This document shows, in pieces, positions 21,443 through 31,805 of a stretch of DNA of 64,000 nt. Every line of letters begins with the position of its first letter. Position 1 is the first letter of the stretch. The notes under the pieces are model-generated. The model had not been told where the DNA came from, did not search any database, and saw only the letters and a program-made list of their open reading frames with translations. The stretch is from Actinernus sp. WN-2022. Lineage: Eukaryota; Cnidaria; Anthozoa; Actiniaria; Actinernidae. A program made the translations under genes and the position numbers. Location of the stretch: positions 148,215,745 to 148,279,744 of the forward strand of contig JAOWCC010001589.1 of assembly GCA_030867875.1 (NCBI GenBank), given 5' to 3'.

Positions 21443-21684
21443 GGATTCACACGTTTTGTAACTCCTGTTCGTTAGTACGTGGGGCAGTAGGTGGGGATTG
21501 GCAGTTGCTCTATTCAAGATGGCAGTGGTTATTCGCACGCAGAGATTCACACATGCATGCAGTGCTCCATTGGCTTGGGGAATATATGTTAAATATGATG
21601 ACAAAGTATCTTATAACCACTCTATTCATAATCAAATGATCCATCGATTGATTTAGACTATTGTTTTAGATAACTTAGCAGCTT

Positions 21685-22161
21685 ATGTCTCTATCAAATC
21701 CAAGCCCGCCCATCCCCCCCCCCCCCCCCCCCCCCCAGGCAAGATGGGGCATTTGACAACCTACATGCATCTGTCCCTGGGGTGGGGCATTTGTTTTGCA
21801 TTAGCCTGGGCCCGGGGCATTTGTCAAAAAAATATCCCACCCCTCCCCTGTGTTTGATTTTGTTTTGCTCAACTGATCAACACGTGCTTGCTTCATCGAT
21901 CAACATGGATTTGGGGGCACTTACGAAAGTATTTGAAGGTGAGTACTGCATTACTTTAATAAAGAAAAGCAGTGAAATGTGGCTTTGAAACTACAAAGAA
22001 ATTTGGCGCGTTTGCTATACTTGCCCTGGGGTGGGGCATTTGCATAACTTAGCTGGCTCCACGGTGGGGCATTTGCAACGTTCTGATTCCAAAATGACAA
22101 AATCCCCACAAATGCCCGGGGGGGGGGGGGGCATGGGCTGGCTTGGAATTGATAGAGACAT
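21685..22161. mobile_element. Inverted-repeat element with GGGGCATTTG repeats and C/G tracts
   Basis: ATGTCTCTATCAAATCCAAG (21685) mirrors the end at 22161 (CTTGGAATTGATAGAGACAT), with GCCCGCCCAT/ATGGGCTGGC pairing inwards. A C tract (21714-21736) and a G tract (about 22119-22131) lie symmetrically inside. The core carries several copies of GGTGGGGCATTTG, which also spill past the right end (22263). Non-coding. Confidence 0.75.
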
Positions 22162-22700
22162 TAGTCCAACTTTGAAGACAAACAAAATCAGTCGCTAAGT
22201 TAGTTTTGAATTTTACAGGTGGAGCATTTGCTCTTATTTTGTGAAATTTAATTTCCCACATGGTGGGGCATTTGTCAGTATTTGCAAGCTATCCAGAACA
22301 AATCCCCACCTATGTCCTGGGTTGGGGATGGGGGTTTACTTTGACTGGTGCATTAGAAATTCATATACACACTGTAACTGTAAGTGTAAATCATGATCAG
22401 GGAAGTAACTTAAATCCAACCAATGCAATATCTTCAGCAAACGAAATATGTTCTTTACAAATGAATTTGTCTAGTTTAACATCAGATATTTTGACATAAT
22501 ATACGCTACTACAAACTAAATAGGCCAGCTAGGAATAGGACTGATGTAACTGCAAAATATCTCCACATTTCACAAACAAAAACTATCACAAAAAGAAAAA
22601 CTTTAAAACTGTAGGAAACTTTCGTATCTCTAGAAAACATTTGCACATTTTACGAGGCTATAAGAAAGTCAGAGACTCGTATAAATTCAACAAAACTCAC
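22162..22700. other. No recognised gene (COX6C-1 leader intron)
   Basis: Further copies of TGGTGGGGCATTTGTC near 22260; otherwise unassigned. Confidence 0.35.
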
Positions 22701-22790
22701 CGTATTTTCAACTTCGTGTCCAGAACTCAGAAGAAATCACGATCCAAACAAATGGGTCTGGGTACGAGATTGTCACAGACCCCACTCGGC
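22701..22790 (-). promoter_or_regulatory. Candidate 5' UTR exon and promoter of COX6C paralogue 1
   Basis: On the minus strand CACGAAGTTGAAAATACG is followed by GTGAGTTTTG, a strong 5' splice site with its last exonic base at 22701. It would pair with the acceptor at 18021 to give a 4.7-kb leader intron. The exon's start is not defined; GC content rises around 22740-22830, as at a promoter. Confidence 0.45.
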
Positions 22791-22995
22791 CGCTGAATGA
22801 TCGGCAACTCACACGCGCGCACACTTGGAAATAGTAAATCCGCTGACCACATCTGTCAAGCTCCACGATGAAAATCAGTCAGACTAGCAGTCGCAAGAAA
22901 TTATTTATTTGTAACCTTTTAAAAATAATTACACCAGAGAATTCAAAAAGCCATGATCTCATGAGAAATTTAAAACATATTGGCACTTCTATTAA

Positions 22996-23236
22996 TGTGA
23001 TAGGCAACTAATTTCTGTAAAAACTAGTTTTGGTCTGCGTCGGCGGGGAAGATAAACAATGGTTTGTAATCAACTAAAGTCGATTGAGGTATGCTAACCG
23101 CCGTACGTGGAAAGCGAGTAGCAGCTGACGTTTCGAGCGCTAGCTCTGACGAAGGGCTAGCGCTCGAAACGTCAGCTGCTACTCGCTTTCCACGGCGGTT
23201 AGCATACCTCAATCGACTTTAGTTGATTACAAACCA
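22996..23236. mobile_element. Penelope-like element end: palindrome with hammerhead-like core
   Basis: A 177-bp near-perfect palindrome (23060-23236; arms begin TGGTTTGTAATCAACTAAAG) plus upstream sequence shared with 47159-47220 (AACTAGTTTTGGTCTGCGTC-like). On the plus strand 23146-23173 reads CUGACGA, a 4-bp stem GGGC/GCUC, GAAAC, GUC: the conserved order of a hammerhead ribozyme with almost no stem III. Minimal hammerheads of this kind are known from Penelope-like retroelements. The same repeat occurs near 47.3 kb and 63.1 kb. Confidence 0.7.
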
Positions 23237-23343
23237 CTTCTATTAATGCACTAACGAATTTTACAACGTAGTAAACCTAAAATATATCTACATCACTTGA
23301 AATGTAATCCATCGAAGAAACGGTCCGGTTAATTAATGATCTC

Positions 23344-23466
23344 GTTTCTTACACTTTAAATGTCAGAAGTATAAAAAACAAACACGATGAAATATGCGAT
23401 TTCCTAAGATCACTAGAAATGACATTTTCCATAATAGGAATAACAGAAACATGGCTTGCAGATAAA
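23344..23466 (+). mobile_element. LINE endonuclease fragment (N-terminal), plus strand
   Basis: The plus frame reads LNVRSIKNKHDEICDFL and then FSIIGITETWLADK, the opening of the apurinic-type endonuclease of Jockey/CR1-group LINEs (catalytic Asn region and the ETWL block). It ends in a stop within 40 codons and the rest of the element is missing. Confidence 0.8.
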
Positions 23467-23737
23467 TGTGTAAGAATTCATTGCCTGGATCAGTGGTGGA
23501 CCCATCAGGTTGCGGCCAAACACAAAGTTTAAAAATTGTCAAGGCTGAGTTTACGATAGGACTTAACGCATTAAGAGTCAACCTACAGCAATCCGTAAAA
23601 TTTGCGCAGGTTTCTGTGGAGAGAAAAATTATGGGAAGAAAATTAGTTGCCAGATCAGTGTATTTTGATAATTTATACCGCATACTGATGTGACGTATGT
23701 CAAATTAGTTGGCAAACGCACTGAGAAATAACAAATG

Positions 23738-24349
23738 GGCCACGTCAGGCAAAAAGGGCCCGGACGACATTCAAGTTAAATAATTCCTACAACGGTACGT
23801 ACATATATCGGTGTTCCCAATAACAGGTTGAAGATTGTATTGTATTCTTGACGAGAAGCGCTACATTTCATTCCTAACAATAAATGTCAGTTTCAAGAAA
23901 TTGACAACAAACATCAGGGGTGAAATTTATGTGATTTTGATGCAAGGGCCCGATTACAAATATGACCATAAAAATTAGGAATCCTGTCAGAGGGGATGAT
24001 TTTGATGTATGACGTACTGTTTAAAACGCGAACAGCAGTGTTTTATCAAGTTTAAAAATTCGAGGGCATGATTTTAGCAATAGTACAAGTTACACCTTGA
24101 AACAATCATCTGATGATAAGGAATCATTTGCGCCTGCTAAAATTGTGATCACACCCTCGTGTAAAAATATCGTAAATTTCGTTTTTCGATTTTACTGGTC
24201 AATTTCATGAAATCAACACTACTTGTTAGTAGCACAATGTGGCGATCGCGATGCATATTGTAATTGCACCACAAGTATAAAAAACATGGTACAATTTCAA
24301 AATACATTTACATATTATGTCGTCCGGGCCCTTTTTGCCTGACGCGGCC
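23738..24349. mobile_element. 612-bp MITE with 33-bp inverted termini and 6-bp target duplication
   Basis: The left end GGCCACGTCAGGCAAAAAGG and the right end mirrored at 24349 match over about 33 bp with one difference (A/G). CAAATG flanks both sides (23732-23737 and 24350-24355). No coding capacity. Confidence 0.9.
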
Positions 24350-24702
24350 CAAATGCCTCAGTATCAGCATCTGAAACGATTATAAAAGCACTCTTAGTTT
24401 AATACAAGAGGTAGAGCCATTCATGGCATTGTAGTTAAAGAAAGAAAAGTGTGAACATTTTGCAAATCCGCCAGAACTGATGAGGGCAGCTGCAGCCTAC
24501 AAAAAACTGTCAACATCTTTTAAATAGATATACAAGCAATCCAATCAGTCTTAATTAAAAGCAAAATACAAAAACAATATTCCCTACAAATTGAAATTCA
24601 GTCCTAAATTTCAGTTTCCCTCGGTTTCATCGTAAATATTTATTTAAATAACACCGATACTCACCAATTTTCCATATGCTCTGCCTTCCTTTGAAATTCC
24701 AC

Positions 24703-24906
24703 CTATTGCGCTTCCATTTGTTCCGCTTCCATTATCTCTGCCTCTTTCTCCGCATCGAAATTCTTATAGTAATTCTCGTATTTACGTCTTTTTGGATCAG
24801 CATAAAGAAATTTCCAGGAAAATCCTGCAATAAGTGCTATGCCAATTGCCTGGGTAATGTCCCACATCATTTTTCGCTGCACAAGACCTCGTAACTGAGG
24901 CGCCAT
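24703..24906 (-). CDS. COX6C: Cytochrome c oxidase subunit 6C, paralogue 2
   Basis: 67 residues from the ATG at 24906: APQLRGLV, a membrane helix ending AGFSWKFLYADPKRRKYE, then NYYKNFDAEKEAEIMEAEQM. Same layout as the copy at 17808-18011. A longer in-frame start at 24951 exists, but the preferred ATG sits 20 bases after a good acceptor (TGTCCTTCTCAACAG, exon starting 24926), the same leader-intron position as in the other two copies, so the extra 15 residues are probably intronic. Role: accessory subunit of complex IV. Confidence 0.88.
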   Translation of the reverse strand: MAPQLRGLVQRKMMWDITQAIGIALIAGFSWKFLYADPKRRKYENYYKNFDAEKEAEIMEAEQMEAQ

Positions 24907-24926
24907 ATTGATAATACTGTCGTCGC

Positions 24927-26039
24927 CTGTTGAGAAGGACATCAATTCCATTTAAATTTACGTATATAAGCACGGAACGTGAATTATAAAGATGTGTAAT
25001 TAACTAGTTCGTTGCTGAAAATATATTTAACTATGTATACATAGTACGCATGAAAACTGTTCACTTGAGAAGAAGCGCGGGTTCACAGCGGGTTCTTCTC
25101 GACCATGCTTACTCCTGTTACTCTGGCAGGCTCATCGGATTTGATCCTGAACTTTTGGACTGACGTACTAAGGTAAGGATCCGTTGATAATTTTATGGGC
25201 AAATCTAGATGACATCGAAATGACAAGGTTTTGCGTAGTAAGTGCACTGTGTTCAAGGAACACAAAGTGGTGCATGGGATACCACTTTCCTTCTAGATTA
25301 GCTGCATTCTAACAAATAAAATTAAAGCTAGGTTGTAGACTATGTCTTCATTAGCGGAAAAATCTCCGTATTCATCTTGTTCTCTATTTCCAGGAGAACG
25401 TTGAACAATATGAACCCGGTACAATTTCCTCTAGTTTAAACGTAGTCGTATTTGTGTAAGGTTTTGTGCTATCTGTCAAAGCAACGCAGTCGGTTCGCTC
25501 AATGACGGCCAGTCAGTCTACTTATTAGTAGAGTTTATACTTTTGGCCGGAATTATCCGACAAAAAATAAAGATAATTAAAGGCAGAAAATTAAGGGGAC
25601 TTCAAACATCGATGTTCGGATTCAATAAAGTGACTAATATTTCACTTCATCTACATGTTTCTGTTTGAAATGGTAGAGAACGCATGCGGAAAGCGCATTT
25701 TGAACGTCAAATTTTCAGTCATAACAGCTGATTTGTGCATGAGTGAACGCATGCTTTATATTAAAAATATTTTAGCTATACTTACAATCAGTAAAGATGA
25801 TATAAAAGTGCTGAATTGAGATCTTCTAAGGTTTCAGAAGACGAGAAGTCGCCGGATTCTATCAGTGGATTTTTATCGCTTCACTATCGTACAACACAAG
25901 GGCCTTCCAAAGCCGTCGCTGTCACTGACGTCATATTTAGGTTCACAGAAGCAACTATTGAATATAAACGCATTGTAAATAAACTGAGAAATGTTTTTAT
26001 TCAGTAAACAGTTGTATGGAAATGAACTGTTTGTCGACT
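24927..26039 (-). other. Upstream region/leader intron of COX6C paralogue 2
   Basis: Not resolved. A possible donor on the minus strand (GATTGTAAGTATAG, near 25785) could end a 5' UTR exon around 25787-25830. No repeat or other coding sequence recognised. Confidence 0.3.
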
Positions 26040-26441
26040 TGACTTTTGAAAGATTGATTAATTTACAATCTTTCGGCTGGCCAAACCAGCCTTCTTCAGG
26101 TAGATCTTACAAGTGAATAATAAGTTACACAATATGAGAAGAAAAAGGAAATGACGTAAGTGGACTGACAGATAAGAGATAATACGCATAAAAAATATAC
26201 ATATTAAGTTTCATCACGCTTATTCATTCCGAGTGGTTCAAGATTTTTAGCTAAATTCGGATCTGGCTTTACGAATACGGGATAAGTTGCATGTCAGTGT
26301 TAGAGCAGGAAAGGAAATGTTCAGAGACTGTGGTGGGTATAGATTTAATATTAAGTTTGTCAACTGCTCGTCTGTGTTCATTACTGGTCGTCGTTTAGTT
26401 TCTCCGATGTATTGTAAGTGGCAGGGATTGCATTGTACCAT
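26040..26441 (-). mobile_element. Penelope-like retroelement 3' end: GIY-YIG endonuclease remnant and hammerhead-like motif
   Basis: The minus-strand frame 26441-26247 opens VQCNPCHLQYIGETKRR, the CxxC plus YIGET signature of the GIY-YIG endonuclease that ends Penelope-like polyproteins; it then loses the family pattern through frameshifts. Downstream on the same strand (26099-26071) is CUGAAGA, a 6-bp stem GGCUGG/CCAGCC with a 5-base loop, then GAAA, again in hammerhead order. Finding the endonuclease and ribozyme-like core side by side supports both calls. Confidence 0.75.
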
Positions 26442-27162
26442 GTGAATGTAACGGCTTCCTGTATTTTCGACGTAAAATAAACCATTTATTGATCAACGTG
26501 TAGGGCGAAAAACATGGATGGAAACTAAAGCTCCATGTACACAAAAAGCTTTTTGGACACGACACTCCTAAAGTTTGGAACGCGTGTCAAATTGTTTATG
26601 GTTCCTGTTGTACAAAAGGAAAGGTCCGCTCTCACGTTCTGGGGTGTTTTTTTTGCAAACACCAGTCAAATTGTTCAGTTGTGACTGCATGAATTTTCAC
26701 GTGCAGCTTTGTATTCTGTAAAAAGACTATTGTATAAGGCCGTCGTCCGAGATGTGCTTTTGAAGCCGAACTTGAAACCGTTTGAAGTGATGTTTCATAT
26801 ATATATAGTAGTTACCGGATTCGACGGTAGTTTCAAAATCCGCATTTATTTTATCAGAAGAATATTAAGAATTTTATTTAAGAATATTATTCCCGAAAGC
26901 CAAGCGGAAAAGGTCTGTTGTTATCAATTAAGTTCAGAACTCTGCCATGTAGTTTTAAACGTTCTTGTTCACTGCACCGGGTTCAGCAGTATGGCGTTCT
27001 GAAATGAAAAGAAGGGCACACCAATATCAAAGTGGAATAGATTTTCACTTTCAGTCTTCTCTTTTTATATCAAAAGAAATCGGGATCAATCACGGTTTCC
27101 TGGAATGTTCACGTACAGTTTGTGATATAATCGTATTTTACGGCATAATACCATCACGTGTA
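26442..27162. other. No recognised gene
   Basis: Open frames of about 97 codons at 26709-27002 show no family motif; possibly more decayed retroelement sequence. Confidence 0.3.
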
Positions 27163-27226
27163 TAGTCTCCTTTGCAGCCGTATAATCATATGGGACCGAC
27201 ACCAAGAACGGCTGCAAAGGAGACTA
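27163..27226. repeat. Hairpin, 19-bp perfect arms
   Basis: TAGTCTCCTTTGCAGCCGT (27163-27181) and its exact mirror ACGGCTGCAAAGGAGACTA (27208-27226), loop about 26 bases. Possibly a solo palindrome or the fold-back end of an element. Confidence 0.75.
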
Positions 27227-27464
27227 CATAACGTAAGGTACAACATCCGTTTCTATTTAGAGCAGATTTCGTATGAGTGGGACAAACTACGGCATGTCCG
27301 TAACCGTGCTGTAATCGTGCTGTACTGTTACTCTGTGATTTGATTGGATCAGCAGGCCAAAAACAATGGGAAACCATACGAAATCTGCCGTCTAGTTTAC
27401 ATACATCCTTTATTGCGCATGCCAACTCCCCATAGGGGCTTTTCAGAGACAATGCTGAAAATAC

Positions 27465-27714
27465 ATGAGGGTCTGAATGGGGGGGTCTACATGTCAGTTG
27501 TCAGTTAAAATTTTGGCCATTTGTCAGTTGTCAGTTACGCCTAGTTAATCATTACTAGAGAAAATGTACTATGTTTGACCCACAAAAACCAAATTTGTCA
27601 GTTGTCAGTTATGTTTCGGTTGTCAGTTGTCAGTAAAAAAATCGTCATTTGTCAGTTGTCAGTTATTTTGAAGGTCGTTTGTCAGTAGTCAGTTAACCCC
27701 ATTCAGACCCTCAT
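27465..27714. mobile_element. 250-bp inverted-repeat element packed with GTCAGTTGTCAGTT
   Basis: Perfect 18-bp inverted termini ATGAGGGTCTGAATGGGG (27465-27482) and the mirror at 27697-27714. The interior holds about seven copies of TTGTCAGTTGTCAGTTA-like blocks in direct orientation. No coding capacity; the internal direct repeats could be transposase-binding subterminal sites. Confidence 0.8.
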
Positions 27715-28743
27715 ACATATACACACATATAATCGTATAGAATATAAGAAAAATATCTGTATCACAGTCAGCAGACAACTGCTCAAGTATGTTAAGGCAT
27801 GGGTCATTGACCGAAATAGAAAACGCACACTTTTCATGATTATGAACTTAACCAGTGATTTTGAATTTTGGGTGATCACGTGACCTGTTAACACGAATAT
27901 TTGAGGAGCAAACGCCTTCTAAAATGGGGTAACCAGTTTTCATCAAGTAAATAAGTTAGTATATCCAGTATGTTTTGATCACTTATTTCTACAAGCTCAC
28001 GCTTAGAGAACTTGACTATCGTTTACTATTAAGGGGATTTTCAGCAAAGCACTAGGTCACGTGACCACATTCCCCTCTTCATAGCTTCTCCCCTAATCAA
28101 TAAAACAAGATCTCTAACCGCGTGATTCTATTTGACTTGTCAAAGCAATCTTATTTTCATGATCAATTCTCAGTCTCCGATGCCTCGCGGCTCCATTCTT
28201 TATAATGTGTTTCTCTTAGCTATGACGTCACTGATCACGTGATCACCATAAGAAGAGAAAGTTAAACCCAACAAAACTTTAAGTTATAATTTAAAAATAG
28301 TTCCTATTAGTAAAGTAAGACAATAAAACGTCAAATCTTTGCTGGGGGTCTGGCAACACGGTTAAACCCAGGTCATTAATAATTCATTTTCTCAAATTTT
28401 CATACGAACCTTCTAAAAACCTAACCCTGAAATTTAAAAAAAACCTAACCATTTTCGACTCCAAGTCATCCATAGAACGACCCTACATACACCTGCACTA
28501 TAATGGAGAATTTAGCACAGTTTTCAAGTGATCTTTTGAACTGAGTGGCCGGCAATTCTATAGTTTAGCGGCGGAGCGAGCGAAGCACCATACATATATA
28601 GCATGAGAGTGAGTTTAATATATGCTACATAGGTGTCAAAGTTTGGAACTCAATCGATAAAAATCTGAACTCAAAAAGTCGGAGTTGCTTTAAAGGCCTC
28701 CTTACAGAAGCCTTTTTAAAGCTTTATTAGCGTCAATGAGTAT
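27715..28743. other. No recognised gene
   Basis: Several TGATCACGTGA-like palindromic E-box motifs (near 27872, 28050 and 28233) occur, without a gene they can be linked to. Confidence 0.3.
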
Positions 28744-28749
28744 TTGATG

Positions 28750-29520
28750 TCATCATCAGGGATCACTCACACCCTCATGGACGACCATCTACTACTAGCA
28801 ACATCCTCCCAGTTGTCGACCCTAATGCCACACGACTTTAGAGATGCTTTCATGTTATCCTTAAAACGCTTCCTTTGTCCTCCCCTCGCTCTTGCTCCAG
28901 AACCAAGTTGGCCGAAGGAAATCTGCTTGGGAAGGCGGGAGTCGTTCATTCGTAGGCCGGATGCCCCGACCAACGAAGTTGATTTTGCATCACCATGGCC
29001 TCAATGCTGGTGCAGTTGGCCTCTTCCAGGATGCTGACATTTGTTCGTCGATCCTTCCAGTTGACACCCAGGATAAGGCGTTCAGAATCGCTTGTAGATC
29101 TTCTTCTGAGGTGGCGCAGATACAATTGTTATCAGCGTACTGAAGTTCCACCACCGACGTACTACTAGTCTTGGTCTTCGCCTTAAGCCTGCTTGGATTG
29201 AATAAGCCTCCATACATTCTGTAAACAACTTCTATCCCGCCTGCATGGGGGTCTATTCTGCACCAGGTGCATAATAGCTGCTACAAAGATGGAAAACAAT
29301 GTGGGTGCGATCAAACAGCCTTGCTTTACGCCCGTTTGCACCTCGAAAGGTTCGCTATCAGCAGTGTCATTGAGGACTCTGGCGGTCATGTTATCCGATG
29401 GAGAAGTCTAAGAATACGAATAAATTTCTCAGGACATCCCCCTGATCCGTATTTGGCCAAGATTTTCCATAGGGCTTCACGGTTGACGGAGTCGAAATCC
29501 TGATGTCGAAAGCCTGGTAG
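28750..29520 (-). mobile_element. LINE reverse-transcriptase fragment, minus strand, internally deleted
   Basis: In protein order: FEVQTGVKQGCLIAPTLFSI (29389-29183), ELQYADNNCICATSEEDLQ with the catalytic YADN (normally YADD), then a jump near 29090 to the C-terminal region (NDSRLPKQISFGQLGSGARA and KRFKDNMKASLKSCGI, 28973-28767). The missing middle shows an internal deletion of several hundred bases, and the altered YADD box marks it as inactive. Confidence 0.85.
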
Positions 29521-29564
29521 TGGCTGATGTTGTTCACGACATTTCTAAGAATACGTTGGGGACT

Positions 29565-29584
29565 TGGGGGGGGGGGGGGGGGGG
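29565..29584. repeat. G homopolymer tract
   Basis: An uninterrupted run of about 19 G directly after GACTTGGG. Such tracts can form G-quadruplexes and are prone to length errors in assemblies. Confidence 0.9.
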
Positions 29585-29639
29585 TTGCATGCTGGCCGTT
29601 GGCTCACAACGAGCTCATCCGCCTATTTTATGTACTTAA

Positions 29640-30056
29640 CTTATGTCCATACTTCATTCTAGCTTTGTGTCTATCTTTTCCTATTTATTAATTATTGTTC
29701 TTATTATTATATATATTATTGTAAGCATGCAATATATAGCCCATATTTTTATATATGTATGTGTATAAATGTGTGTATGTAAGAACATGTGTATGTATAT
29801 GTACATTTGTATGTATGTGCATATATATATATTTTTTTCACCATCATATTTTAAGAAAGCAGTTAGCATTTACTCTTGCCCTCTGACCAAATATCTACCT
29901 TCAAATGTAACTTTGCAGTGACGCTACTTAGCTCGATTAGCCCTTAGGTTATTCTAAGTAGCGCTTACTCTAACTTTCTTTATTCGTTTCTCTTTTACCT
30001 ACTTATGATTTTTTTTTGAAGAGTATTAATAAAGTGTTGTTGTTGTTGTTGCTGTT
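29640..30056 (+). mobile_element. LINE-type 3' end with (TTG)n tail, plus strand
   Basis: AT-rich 3' UTR-like sequence ending TATTAATAAAGTG followed by TTGTTGTTGTTGTTGCTGTTG (30035-30056). An AATAAA-like signal plus a trinucleotide tail is how CR1-type LINE copies end. No coding part is retained; microsatellite-like TATA/TGTATG runs occur at 29700-29830. Confidence 0.55.
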
Positions 30057-31083
30057 GACTGAAAATTTAGCGATGTTCAGTTGGCCGATCGACCGTGCAC
30101 CAGCGCGCGAAAGACGTCAGTGAGGTTTCGAGTCGTGAATTGCGTGCTCAATTTTGTTTGGCTATTTAACGCCATCCTGTCTTTTACATTCAATCCTACG
30201 TTTATGAAGCAAGTTTTGATTTTCTAAATTATTTCAATGATCACTAGTGTAAATTGTTCAGTTGTCGTATGCGTAAAATATCCAATGTCCAACTTTCCGT
30301 TACATCTCCGCGTGCGCGCATAATACAATACAATACAATAGTTTATTTGCCTCATAATAAACAATATATAACGTTACTGACGAACATACAAAAATAATTC
30401 ATTTAAAGATATAAGGATATTTGAGCCTCCCAGACATCCGGGACATCCCCAAGCGTCGTCGGTTCTTTCTATTGACTGCCGTCACCTTTCCCGTTATGTG
30501 TTATAACCAGTTTGAATGGTTTCCAGTTGTTTGAAAAACATCGTTCGACTAGATTTCGAGTACTGGCTCAAAATGTCAAAAAGTAGTGTTGACTGACATC
30601 ACAATGACGTCATTAGTATGTGTGATCGGATCAAGATTTCGACATAATCAGTTGTATCAACAAATTGCGAACTATACTTGTTAAAATTTGAGCAGAATCA
30701 GGCAAAAATCGTAAAAGTTATGACAAATATGTCTAAATTTGCAAAGTGGCTTCGGAGTTTCGATTGAAATGGCCTTTGATTTAATTGGCACTGAGTACTA
30801 ATAGCGGTGACATGCATGAGAATCCAAAACAGTGCGTCCGTTCTGGCCGGAGTTATAGGAGTCGTTGAAACAATATTAGTCTGTTAGTTTACAGTCGATT
30901 TTTTTGCCGTCTAGTCATGGAGAAGGCTAACTGATTAAAGCTGATTACAATTTACTATGCAATGCCTGTAGTTCTAGCGGCCAAAGTCCTGTCCGACAAA
31001 AAGCAAACAACAAAGTTTTAACCTAATTTTGTTTGAAAACCAGCTGGCCTGTCCAAAACAGATATTCGCCATTACATCTATGA
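30057..31083. other. No recognised gene; minus-strand LINE tail at 30322-30366
   Basis: AATACAATACAATACAATAG followed by TTTATTTGCC at 30325-30350 reads on the minus strand as AATAAACTATTG with (TATTG)n, a LINE/SINE 3' tail. No coding remnant of it was recognised; the remainder is unassigned. Confidence 0.45.
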
Positions 31084-31281
31084 TCACGATTGCAGCACTT
31101 CCTCCATTTGTTTAGCCTCCTTTTCGGCATCAAAATGCTTGTAATATTCCTCGTACTTTTTCCTTCTTGGCCACGCCACAAAGTACTTGTATGCAAACCC
31201 AGCAGTGAGAGCAATCGCGAGTGCCTGTAGGATGTCCCGCCTCATGGCCCGCTCGACCATCCCGCGCAGTTTGGGAGGCAT
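31084..31281 (-). CDS. COX6C: Cytochrome c oxidase subunit 6C, paralogue 3
   Basis: 65 residues: PPKLRGMVERAMRRDI, a membrane helix ending AGFAYKYFVAWPRRKKYE, then EYYKHFDAEKEAKQMEEVL. The usual ADP after the helix is replaced by AWP. The ATG at 31281 follows an acceptor (TCTACCTTTTAG, exon starting 31298) by 17 bases, matching the gene structure of the other two copies. A possible leader donor lies near 31425 (TAGTAAGAC on the minus strand). Role as for the family: nuclear-encoded inner-membrane subunit of complex IV. Confidence 0.88.
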   Translation of the reverse strand: MPPKLRGMVERAMRRDILQALAIALTAGFAYKYFVAWPRRKKYEEYYKHFDAEKEAKQMEEVLQS

Positions 31282-31298
31282 TTGGGATACCGGTTGGC

Positions 31299-31805
31299 CT
31301 AAAAGGTAGATTAAGAATTATTCAAAATAATTATTTAGTAAAGTCAAGAAAAATGAAGTTATAAACACTGATCCGCAACATAGCGTTGAATGCATGAATC
31401 TGATTGTATAAAAGGGTCTTACTAATTAGTGACGACTATTTCCTAGACAGCGATCTCAAAAACAACTTCATTAACTTGTCTTATCCTCTAGCTAATCCTT
31501 TACACGGGGTACGTCTACTATATTGAAAAGGGACCGCACGAATTCCAAGGTCGAATTGCAATTTAGGTTGTGTTTTTTTAGCTGCAAGAGGGAGGAAAAT
31601 CCAAATCCCTTGCCGTAACAAGGACGAGATACCAACAAACTCTACTCGCACCGATGGCGCTCTGTGCATTGGCCGTTTTTTTATACCATACAGATGCATT
31701 ATGTAGCCAGACGCATAATGCATCCACCATATTAGTACGACTAGTGCATCGTTTTGGAGCACTACACAACTTAGTTCGTCCAGTCGCATAATACGTCTAG
31801 ATCTT
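31299..31805 (-). other. Leader/upstream region of COX6C paralogue 3
   Basis: Non-coding as far as I can see. The promoter is not resolved. Confidence 0.3.

Noticed and set aside
23024..23212. 62-codon minus frame with SELALETSA
   Set aside because: It runs through the palindromic Penelope-type repeat and reflects its sequence; not an independent gene.
24907..24951. N-terminal extension of COX6C paralogue 2 (15 residues)
   Set aside because: A good splice acceptor lies within it and the shorter start matches the gene structure of the other two paralogues.
29681..29869. 62-codon frame rich in I, Y, T, H
   Set aside because: Derived from a TATG/TGTA low-complexity region at a LINE 3' end.
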